51,561 nt of DNA, taken from NCBI GenBank assembly GCA_023447335.1, contig JAEXOD010000114.1, positions 1 to 51,561 on the forward strand, read 5' to 3'. The notes below the pieces were generated by a model that made no database searches, was not told the origin of the DNA, and worked only from the letters and a program-made list of their open reading frames with translations. This DNA is from Bacteroidota bacterium (GTDB lineage: Bacteria; Bacteroidota; Ignavibacteria; Ignavibacteriales; Melioribacteraceae). Of this stretch, positions 8,710 through 19,900 are shown in pieces. Each line of letters starts with the position of its first letter. Position 1 is the stretch's first letter. The position numbers and the translations under genes are program-made.

Positions 8710-10617
8710 CTAAATTTTACTTATAATATTACAATTTTGATGATTATTAATATTTTTCCCTTCCGGAGTAAACAAATAATCTATTCTGTTTTTATAATAT
8801 TTAATTATTTTTCCTCGCACCGGTTTTAATGTACTATTTAAAAATTTATTTTGTTCACTAAATGCTTCTCCTAAAAGTGCAAAAGTTGTAGGAACCCACC
8901 TTTGAGGGAATAGTGTTTGGAATTCACCGCCTAATTTAAATTTTGCAATTTCTTCATCAATTGCCTTTATTAATAATTTACACCCTTCTTCATCTTGCCG
9001 ATTAATATTATACTTTGTGCAGTGTTTTTTTAATGCATCAAAATTAGGTACAACCAATGCAACGGTATAAGGGGATTGGTTGTTATAAAGTATTACTTGA
9101 TCAATTAGTTTTGAATGCTCGCAAATTGCTTCCTCAATGCTTTCCGGGCTATATTTTTCGCCGTCATTACTTATTAATAAACTTTTGAACCTTCCAAGTA
9201 CATATAAAAAACCGTCATCATCAATGTAACCCAAATCTCCTGTATATAACCACCCGTCTTTAAGAGTTTCAGCAGTCGCCTTTTCATTTTTCCAATATCC
9301 GAACATAACGTTTTCGCCTTTTACAACAATTTCTCCTTTTTCACCTTTTTTTACTTCTTTGCCGTTATCATCACAAATTTTACATTGTAAATTTTTTACG
9401 ATTGAACCGCTAGAGCCTAATTTATGCTTAGCAGGAACGTTTGCCGAAATAATAGGAGCCGCTTCAGATAAACCGTATCCTTGTAACATCGGAATTCCTA
9501 ATGCATAAAAATACTTTTGTAATTCAATATCCAACAAAGCACCGCCTCCGATAAAAAACTCAAGCCGTCCCCCAAAATTTTCTCGTATTTTACTAAATAT
9601 TAATTTATCAAAAAGAGAAACTAACGGTTTATATATAAAAGCAAATCCTTTCCCTTTGTTATATCCTTCTCTGTTGAATTTATATGCAATTTTTAACCCG
9701 GTTTCATATAACTTTTCAACTTTTTCGCCTTTTTCTTTAATACCTTTCTCTATATTTTTCTTAAAATTTTTTGCCAATGCAGGAACACTTAATAAAAAAT
9801 GAGGCTTAATTTCTTTGATATTTATAGGAATATTTTTTAGTGTTTCTAAAGGAGTACCACCTAATTTAATGCTTGCCATAGAAGCACCGTTTTTTAGTAA
9901 AGTGTAAATACCTGCCGTGTGGGCAAAAGAGTGATCCCAAGGCAAAATTAATAAAGAAACATAATACTCCGGAACCGGAAGTAATGAACTTGCTTGCTCT
10001 ACATTTGCAGTATAGTTTCGATGAGTTAATATTATTCCTTTAGGATCTGCTGTCGTACCGCTTGTATAACAAATATTAGCAAAATCATTTTCTTTTATCG
10101 ATTGAAATCTATCACTAAATAATTTTTGACTTTCTCGAAGATAGTTAATTCCCATAGAAACAAGAGTTGCTTTATCTGTTTCATCAATATCATATTGTGT
10201 TTGTTGATCTAATACAATTATTTTTTCTAAATCCGGCAAATCATTTTTTATTTTTTTTATTTTTGGTAATTGTGCTCCCGAGACTATAACAAATCGGCAT
10301 TCACTATGCAATAATCTAAATTTCAAATCGTTAAGCTCATCAATTTTAACCGAAATAGGAACATCTACCGCTCCACAGTATAAAATGGCAAGTTCGGAAA
10401 TAACCCAATCCTTTCTTCCTTCGCTAATTAATCCGATTCTGTCTCCTTTATTTAAGCCAAGAGCCAGTAATCCTCCGGCAAAATCATATATTTCTGCCTT
10501 TAGCTTCGAATATGTCGTTCCTTCATATTTGTCAGTTAATTTTTCCCATACGGCAATATTCTCCGGATATTTTGTGCAGCTTTTTTCAAATAAGTTTGGG
10601 ATAGTTCTTTCTTCCAA
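8710..10617 (-). CDS. Long-chain fatty-acid--CoA ligase (AMP-binding)
   Basis: ANL-superfamily adenylating enzyme of 635 residues, the usual size of FadD15-type long-chain acyl-CoA synthetases. Motifs in order: P-loop YTSGTTADPKG (residues 184-194), LPWDHSFAHTAG, the adenine-binding YGLSEAAP, the hinge region GWLYTGDLGYIDDDG followed by LYVLGR, and a C-terminal lysine in RGKI. It activates fatty acids as acyl-AMP and then acyl-CoA for lipid synthesis or oxidation, at the cytoplasmic membrane face. It is first in a minus-strand unit followed by the secreted YCII protein and the isomerase-like gene. Exact chain-length preference cannot be read. Confidence 0.88.
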   Translation of the reverse strand: MEERTIPNLFEKSCTKYPENIAVWEKLTDKYEGTTYSKLKAEIYDFAGGLLALGLNKGDRIGLISEGRKDWVISELAILYCGAVDVPISVKIDELNDLKFRLLHSECRFVIVSGAQLPKIKKIKNDLPDLEKIIVLDQQTQYDIDETDKATLVSMGINYLRESQKLFSDRFQSIKENDFANICYTSGTTADPKGIILTHRNYTANVEQASSLLPVPEYYVSLLILPWDHSFAHTAGIYTLLKNGASMASIKLGGTPLETLKNIPINIKEIKPHFLLSVPALAKNFKKNIEKGIKEKGEKVEKLYETGLKIAYKFNREGYNKGKGFAFIYKPLVSLFDKLIFSKIRENFGGRLEFFIGGGALLDIELQKYFYALGIPMLQGYGLSEAAPIISANVPAKHKLGSSGSIVKNLQCKICDDNGKEVKKGEKGEIVVKGENVMFGYWKNEKATAETLKDGWLYTGDLGYIDDDGFLYVLGRFKSLLISNDGEKYSPESIEEAICEHSKLIDQVILYNNQSPYTVALVVPNFDALKKHCTKYNINRQDEEGCKLLIKAIDEEIAKFKLGGEFQTLFPQRWVPTTFALLGEAFSEQNKFLNSTLKPVRGKIIKYYKNRIDYLFTPEGKNINNHQNCNIISKI

Positions 10618-10940
10618 TTTTTCTCCAAAATTTATAATGAATATTTAATATAATAATTTAGCCAAGAAATCTCAATTAGTTTTCCATAAAATTTCTTATG
10701 ACGAAACTATTATAGAGTAATTATTAAACGGAATTGTTTTTTTAACTGTTCAGCAATCTAAGCCCTGTCCCCTTAGCGAAAATTACATAGTTTATGGCTA
10801 AAACAAAAATAAGGGTTTCTACTTCAGATTGAAGAAAGAAACCCCTAAAATCATTAAGAATACCGACTGTAATAAAATGCTTAAGCCGCAACCTCAAACC
10901 AAACAAGTTTCAATTAAGCCGAGTATTTATTATTATTCCT
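10618..10940. other. Intergenic region between acyl-CoA ligase and giant surface protein
   Basis: 323 bases without a credible gene. It contains the promoter region of the minus-strand acyl-CoA ligase gene on the right of its start and a strong hairpin (10813-10844) that probably ends transcription of the giant surface-protein gene. I see no other structure. Confidence 0.6.
10796..10844 (-). terminator. Rho-independent terminator of the giant surface-protein gene
   Basis: GGGTTTCT at 10813-10820 pairs with AGAAACCC at 10837-10844, with an inner CTTC/GAAG stem and a five-base loop. Read on the minus strand the hairpin is followed by a T-rich run (TTATTTTTGTTTTAG), the expected layout for a terminator about 100 bases after the stop at 10941. 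Confidence 0.7.
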
Positions 10941-13900
10941 CTACTTTAATAGCATAATTTTCTTTGTTTCACTAAATGTTTTGCTACCATCAACTGTTTT
11001 TGCATTAACCCTTACAAAATAAACACCGCTTGCATTATTGTTCATTTCAACAAATAATTCGTGATAACCTTCATTTATTTTATCATTTAATAATACTTTT
11101 ACAACACGTCCCAATGCATCGTATACCGTAATATTTACAAAACACTCATTTGGTAAGCTATATCTTATTACCGTACCTGCATTAAACGGATTAGGATAGT
11201 TTTGATAAAGTTTAAATTCAGTCGGAGTCAATGAATTCTTAACCGATTCAATAAATCCTTCATTTCCAATTAAAATCTTGTAAACATTTTCTTTATAATA
11301 TTTTGGAATAGTTATATTAGAAATTTCTTTCAAATTATAAAGTTTGCTTATTCTCCCGTCTAACAAATAGACTTCTAAATTTTCATATTTATTTAAGGCA
11401 TTTAAACAATTTACAATTAAGTCTTTACCGGTTAAATTTTTTGTTCTCAATTCAAACTGCATTCCGTTTTCGTCAACCGGTCTGCTTTCACTGAATAGAT
11501 ATTTATAACTTATTCCCAAATCGTTGTTGTATAACCTAATATCGGCATTTGCAAAATCACTAGGCGGTGCTAAAATGTCTTCATCGTCATAGGTAGTTAA
11601 AGCTTTATCATTTAAACTAACACCAATTTTACCCATAACTATTTCATTATCTTGCAAAAGCAATAATAAATCACTATCACCTTGTTTTAATAAACTTCCC
11701 GAAATAGCTCCGGAGGGACTATAAGGTATTTTCATTTCGGTTTTATTAGTGGCATTATAAAATGCGTATCCTTCATAAGGTTGCATTAAGGAATTTGGAT
11801 AAGTCCAACTTCCCGAATACGAATAAATAATCGCATTACTTGTAAAACCGTTTATTTGGGTTATTTTACTCCAACTTGAAGCTTTTTCAAACGGATTTGA
11901 AATTAAATTCCAACCCGGTCTTATTGGAATTTTTGCATAATTTGTATCATTAATAGAAGTAGGTGCAATATTACTATTAACAGTAAAATTATTGCGTGAA
12001 ATTACCCAAAATGCATTACCCGGTTTAAAGTTAAATTTATCACTACCGTCATATTCAATAAAATAATCTTTATCACTGCCGTTATCGTAAAAGGCTTTCC
12101 AATCATCTCTGTAAGATCCAGGGATAATTTGTCCGAGAGGAAGATTATTATCACCCGGTAAAGAAATTATTTTGTAAGAAGCAATATCTTCGGCATCTTC
12201 AAAAGTAAATGTTTTTTCAAGTTTGATTATTTCGGGATATTTAAATATTGTAAATTTAGTATCACTAATATCATAAACAGTTGCATCAAGCGATGCACTT
12301 ATACGAACTTTACAAAGAACTGATGCATTACCTGTAGTTAACCAACTATATTTCTTTAATGCTGCGGAAGTATTTCCCGTAATCGAGTTCCAAGTTGAAC
12401 CATTATTAGTGGTCATCTCTATTTTAACGTTTTCAATATCGTTGCTTTCCCACTCAACATCATTAAGAACACCTATTTGATATTCTTCTCCTCCGTTAGG
12501 TTTAAGTAATTTAACATTCGGTTGATAAATAGTGAAAACGGAATCACTTTCATCAAGAGCAGTAATAAAGTTAGCATCAATTACTCGTACTTTACATTGT
12601 GTTGAAGGTACTGCCCCGGGTACTGTCCAATTGTATGATTTTGAGCTTGCAGTTACATTTGAGGTTATTGTATTCCACCCTACTCCTCCGTCAACAGAAT
12701 ACTCAATTTTAACTACGGCAATATCGCTACACTGCCAAGTAATAAAATGATTTGTACCTGCACGCCAATATTCGCTACCGTTAGGGCTAAGTAATTTAAT
12801 TCCCGAAGTAGAAATTATGAATTTTTCTGGACTCACGGAATTAACATTAGGATCTTCAAAATCGCTTACTCTAACTCTACAATTTTCCGAAACTGTATTA
12901 GGAACGTTCCAAACATATGTTCCTGAAACCGCAGATACCTCGCTAGCAATTCTTATCCAATTTACTCCGTCATTAGTGGAATAGTCAATATTAACCGCTT
13001 GCAAATTGTTGCCTTGCCAAGCAATATAATGATTTGTCAATACTCTCCAGTTTTCGCCACCTAAAGGAGCTGATATTTGTATAGTAGCCCTATTAATCGA
13101 AAATACCGAATTACTAACATCATAAACGTTTGCTGCAATTGAATTACTAATTTTAATTTTGCAACTTGAAGAAGATAAATCCGAAGGGATTACCCATTCA
13201 TAAGATTTATCTGTTGCAGGCAATCCGCTTACAACATTATTCCAAGTTCCTCCGTTATTTGTACTATAATCAATTGTTACGTTTTCAATATTGGTGCTTT
13301 CCCAAGTTATTGTTTTTTTAGTGCCCGCTCTCCAATTTTCGCCGCCGTTCGGAGATTTTACCGTAATATTGGAATTGTATATTTTAAACAATTCACTTAT
13401 TCCATAAACTTTAGAGGTCGAGGCATCACTTACCTTTATTCTACATGTGTTTGAAGGCGTATTCGGAACAACTACCGCATATTTCCCTTCTGCGGCATTT
13501 AGTCCTGTAATTAACTGAGTCCAGTTTGTAGAATCATTGGTAGTTATTTCAACTTTTACTTTATTAACATTGTTGCTTGTCCAAGTAATGGTTTCAAGTT
13601 CACCCACACGCCAAGATGAATTAACCGTAGGATAAGTAACTTTTATATTAGAAGCATAAATAGTAAAATTATCGTCACTTACATCACTCAATTGCTGTTC
13701 GTTAACATCACTAATTCTAATTCTGCAATTTTCTGATTCCTTGTTCGGAACAGTCCACAAATATGAACCGGTAGCAGCAGAAATAGTCGGTACAATTGTT
13801 TCCCATTCAACACCGCTGTTTACCGAGAGCTCAATTTTTACATTTGTTATATCGTTTGATTTCCAAGTAATAGCTTGTTGTGTTCCTATTCTCCAGTATT

Positions 13901-16900
13901 CTCCTCCGTCCGGAGTTTTAACCTTAATGTTCGGTTCATAAATTGTGAATGTATTTTCACTATAACCAATTACAGTTCCGTCATCCAAATCTGTAATTTT
14001 TACTCTGCACGAGTCAGATACCGAATTTGGAATGTAAGGTATCAACCAATTATATTTACCTGTTGCGGCAACTAATGAATTTTCAACAGGATCCCAACTC
14101 TCGCCGTTATCCGAAGTGTATTCTATTTTAATAGTTGTTACATCATTACTTGTCCAAGTAATTTCATGTCTCGATCCGCTTCTCCAATAATCTTCTTTAA
14201 CCGGTGAAGTTACCGTTATTTTCGGGTTGTAAATTGTAAATACTGCATTACACGAGTCGTTTAAGGTAGCCTCGGTTACATCACTTATTCTAATTAAACA
14301 GTTTGTAGAAGGAAAATCTTCAACAGTCCACTGGTATGTTTGAGCAGCCGCAGCAGTGTTCGCATTATTAATTTTCCAATTCACTCCTCCGTTTGTAGAA
14401 TATTCAAGTTTTACGTTTTGAATTGATGAATATTCCCATGTAATATTTTTCTTTGTTCCTACTTTCCACCTTTCACCACCGTTAGGAGAAAGGAGTGTTA
14501 TTGTAGGGTTATATATTACAAAAGTATTATCACTTTCATCAAATATTGCTTCATCAATCACATTAGAAATCCTTACTCTACAATTATTTGCAGGGGTAAC
14601 AGGAACAACCCATTTAAAACTGCTTGCAGCAGCAGGTGTACTTGGTGTAATAGGCAACCATGTTAACCCATTGTTTGTAGTATAATCTAATTTAACATTA
14701 ACAATATTTTCACTTGTCCACTTAATAACTTGTTCTGTTTTAGTTCTCCATGTTTCATTTCCGTTAGGAGATATTAACGCTAAAACAGGCTTAAATATTG
14801 TAAAAACTGCATCAGATACATCAGTTAAAATATCTTCACTGGCACTTGTTATTCTTACTTTACATTGTGTCGATGAAATAGTAACCGGAATTTCCCAATT
14901 ATAATAACCTGAATCCGCTATTGCAGAACCTGTAATAAGCAGCCAGTTAACACCGTTATTTGTCGAAAATTCAATTTTTAATTTATCAATATCGTTACTT
15001 GTCCATTTTATTTCTTTTGTAGAACCGGCTTGCCAAATTTCTCCGCCATTAGGGGAAACAACAGCAATTTGAGGCTGAAATATCTCAAAAGTATTATCGC
15101 TAATATCATAAAAAGTGGTTTCGGTAACATCGGTAATTTTTATTCTACATTGCGTAGAAACAGTATTTGGAATAGTCCATCCGTAAGCTCCCGAATTTCC
15201 GTTTGTTATAGCGGTGATTAATGACCAATTTATTCCGTTATCTGTTGAGTATTCAATTTTAACATTTGGAACGCTGCTAGAAGTCCATCTAATAATTTGT
15301 GAGCTACCAACCCTATATTTTTCTCCGCCGTTAGGTTCAGTTACGGCTAATTTTGGAGAATACATTGCAAATCTTTGGTCACTTGAATCTGCGTAATCGC
15401 TAGATAATGCATCACTAATTCTAATTTTACAGTTTTCATAATCAATTGTATCCAGAGGTACAGTCCAAGCATAAGTTCTTGTTGAAGCTGCCGTACTTTG
15501 TGTAATTGTTACCGGATAAGTTAATCCGTCATCTTTGGATAATTCAATTTTTACATTGTCTATATCATTGCTTGTCCATGTAATATTTTGAACCGTTCCC
15601 ATTCTCCATCTTTCACCGCCGTTTGGAGAAACAACGGTTACTTTTGGTTTATAGATTTCGAATACCGCATCGCTTGCGTCAAAAATTGTAGGTTCGTTTG
15701 CATCTTTAATTAAGATTTTACAGTTTGTCGAAATTTTATTAGGTACCGTCCAACCATATGAACCCGCAGAACCTAAGCTATTAATTATTGGCTCCCATGT
15801 CAATCCGTTATCGGTGCTATATGATATGGTTACGGCATTTACGCGTTTTGAATTCCATCTAATAGTATCTACCGTTCCTACTTTAAATCTTTCTCCGCCG
15901 TTTGGTCTTACTACAGTTATAAACGGTAAATAAATAGCAAAATTATTTGTACTTGTATCTCCAATTGCCGGAGCAGTATTATCATATATTCTAAGTTTAC
16001 AATTATCTGATTCGGTATTTGGAATAGTCCATGAATAAGTAGTATCCGTTGCAACAATATTACTTGCGATAGGCAACCAATCAGTTCCGCTATTAGTGCT
16101 ATATTCAATATTCAAACTATTAGTATAACCTGCTTTCCATTTAATAGTTTCTTGTCTTCCTACGCGCCAAGCTTCTCCGCCGTTAGGTGAAATTAAATTT
16201 ACATAAGGATAATAAACCGTAAACGGAGCGTTACTTTCATCGTAAATTCCTGTTTCGGTCATTTTGCTAATTTTAATTTTACAATTTGTACTTAATGTAT
16301 TTTGCGGAACAATCCAATCATATTGACCGAGAGAACCAATAACGTTCTCTTCAATAATTGACCATGAACTTCCGTTAAAAAATTCAATTTTTACGCTGTC
16401 TCCCGAAACGAAGTAACTTGTCCATCTAATTGTTTGGGTTGTACCTCCCCGCCATAATTCACCGCCGTTAGGTGTTATTATACTAATAAAAGGATTATAA
16501 ATTTCAAAAACAGCATTACTAATATCATTAATTGCCGGTTCTAAAACATCACTTATTCTAACTTTGCAATTTTGGGATACAGTATTAGGAATTGTCCATT
16601 CATAACTTTGAGTTGACCCCAACACCGAAGCATTAACCAACAACCAATCTGAACCGTTATTAGTGCTATATTCAATTTTTACATTGTTTACGAAATTATT
16701 TTGCCAAGTAACATTATATTTTGTTCCTACTCTCCACTTTTCACCACCGTTTGGCGAAGTAACTATTAAACTTGGATTATAAATTGTAAATGACGCACTG
16801 CTTGTATCTCTTACAGTCGGAAAATCATTACTACTAATTCTAATATAACAATTTGCCGAAGCTGTGTTAGGAATTGTCCATTCATAATTGCCTAAACTTG

Positions 16901-19900
16901 CCGCTACAGACGAAATTACTTCGACCCAATTATTTCCGCTATCAGTAGAATAATCAATTCTAACATTTCCCGTAATATAAGTTTGAGTCCATGTAATCGA
17001 TTTTTGAGTTCCTATTCTCCAAGTTTGACCACCATTTGGTGTAACAATATTAATAGTACGCTTAAATATTGTAAAAGGATTATTACTTGTCTGAGTAATA
17101 CTTAATTCATTATTATCACTTATTCTTATTTTTGCATTTGTCGTTACATCATTCGGAACAGTCCAAGCATAACTTCCGCCGATAGCATTAACGGTATCTA
17201 ATAGAACCCAATCTGCCCCGTTATTTTTTGTGTATTCAATTTTAACTTTGTTTATATATTGGCTATTCCAAGTAATGTTTTCTACTTTTCCGACTTCAAA
17301 CTCCTCTCCGCCTACCGGTCTAGTTAAAGTAAGTACTTTTTGATAGATTGTAAAAACACTACTGCTGCTATCTTTTAAAGTAGGCTCGTCAGATTTACTG
17401 ATTCTAACCCTGCAATTAGTCGAAACTTTATTCGGAATTAACCAAGTATAACTATTTTCTTTAGCAAATGCAGGATAGTTATTTTCAAGAATTATCCATT
17501 CACTTCCGTTATTTGTAGTATATTCAATTTTTATATTACTTATAAAACTCTGTGTCCAAGATATATTTTGGGTTGTGCCTACTCGCCATTCTTCACCCCC
17601 ATCAGGACTAACTAAGCTTATATTCGGTTCATATATTGTAAATACCGCGTTACTTTCGTCATTTATTGTCGGTTCGCCGACCTTACTAATTCTTACTTTA
17701 CAGGTTAGTGAACTTACATTCGGAATTTTCCAAGTATAAGCTAGCAAATTAGCATTTACGGAATCTTTTATAACCCACCAGTCAGCCCCGTTGTTTGTAG
17801 TATATTCCAATTTCATCAAATCAATATAATTTTTAGTCCAAGTAATTTGTTGGTTGGAATTAACACGCCATAACTCACCGCCATTTGGTGTAGATAGAGT
17901 TAACGAAGGTTGATAAACAACAAACGGTAAATCACTAACATCATTAAGAGTAGGTTCTCCTGTTTTGCTAATTTTAACTTTTATATTATTTGATGGTTGA
18001 ATATTTATATTCCAAGTATACTTTTGAGAAAGTGCAGGTGCGTTTGCAATTATAGTTTCCCAGTTGGCACCTTCATTAGTAGTATATTCAATTGTTATGT
18101 TAGAAATATCAGTGCTAGACCAAGTTATATCGTGTGTTGTACCTACTCTCCACTCTTCACCTCCGTTTGGGCTGTTTAATACCAATGTCGGTTTGTAAAT
18201 TCTAAATGCAACATCACTTACATCATTTATTGAAGGATCATCAACATTGCTTATCCTAACTTTAACATTATTCGAAACATCATCCGGAATTTGCCAAGCA
18301 TATTTTTTAGAAACATCCGGTTCAGAAAATGATATTGTAGTCCAGTTAAGTCCGTCATCCTTAGTATATTCCAATTTAACATTTGATACATCAAAACTTA
18401 TCCATTTTAAAGTATCTGTTGTTCCGAACCGCCAGCTTTCTCCGCCGTTTGGCGAAACAACTTGAATTGAGGGTTTATAAATCCTAAATGCAGTATCACT
18501 AACATCATTTATAGACGTTTCATCTGACTTTGATATTCTTATTAAACAATTAGCACTTAAAGTATTTGGTACTAACCATGTGTAATTTCCCGATGCTGCA
18601 GCATAATTACTTACGATTGAAGGAAGCCAATTTGTACCGCTATCGGTTGAGTACTCAATATTTACATTAGTAACATCATTACTTATCCAAGTTATTTGAT
18701 AATTAGCTCCTGCCAATAAATTTACATCTGTATTTGGTGCCGTAACCGTTATTGAAGGCACAAATATTCTAAAATCGGAATCGCTTATATCGTTAATTGT
18801 GTTTTCGTCATGTTTACTTACTCTAACCTTTACAGTAGAATTAGTAATTTCGGGTACTGTCCAAGTATATTTTTTACCGGCATCCGAAGTTGAATCTATT
18901 ACAGTTTCCCAATTTAAACCGTTATTAGTCGTATATTCAATTTTAACTTTGGTAATGTCATTACTTGTCCAAGTAATATCATGTGAAGTTCCGCCTCGCA
19001 AATTTTCTAAACCGTTTGGACTTGTTAAAGTAATAACAGGAGTATATATCCTAAAATTTGCGTTGCTTAAATCCGATACATCATTATAATCATTATCGGT
19101 TACTTTAATTTTGACTGTTGAAGATACAACATTCGGAACTGTCCAAGTATATTTATTTTCCGAAGCATTAACGCTATTTATTACGGTATTCCAATTAATA
19201 TCATCGGTAGTATATTCAATTTTTACGGTTGTTACATCGGTACTTGTCCAAGTAATATCGTGTTCTGTACCGCTTCTCCAGCTTTCTCCGCCGTTCGGAG
19301 CCGTTAATGTAATACTCGGAATTAAGAAACTAAAATTAGCTGCACTTATATCATTTACATCATTAAAATCATTATCAGTTATTCTTACCTTTACACTTCC
19401 CGAACTTAAATTCGGAATTGTCCATGTATATTTATTGTCTGCCGCATTTACGCTATTTGTTACGGTATTCCAATTAATATCATCAGTTGTGTATTCAATT
19501 TTTACGGTTGTTACATCGGCACTTGTCCAAGTAATATCATGCTGCGTACCGCTTCTCCAGCTTTCTCCTCCGTTTGGAGCCGTTAATGTAACACTTGGAA
19601 TTATTAAACTGAAATTTGCCGCACTTATATCAGTAACATCATTATAATCATTATCGGTTATTCTTACTTTAACACTTCCCGAACTTAAATTTGGAATTGT
19701 CCAAGTATATTTATTTTCCGAAGCATTAACACTATTTATTACTGTATTCCAGTTAATATCGTCTGTGGTATATTCAATTTTTACGGTTGTAACATCGGTA
19801 CTTGTCCATGTAATATCGTGCTGTGTACCGCTTCTCCAACTTTCTCCGCCGTTCGGAGATGTTAGAGTAAGACCGGGTTGAATTATCCTAAAATTTGCAT

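Noticed and set aside
19111..19647. 178-residue plus-strand open frame antisense to the giant repeat gene
   Set aside because: It is open because the same codons recur in each repeat; it has no ribosome site, is low in complexity and repeats itself with the 279-base period.
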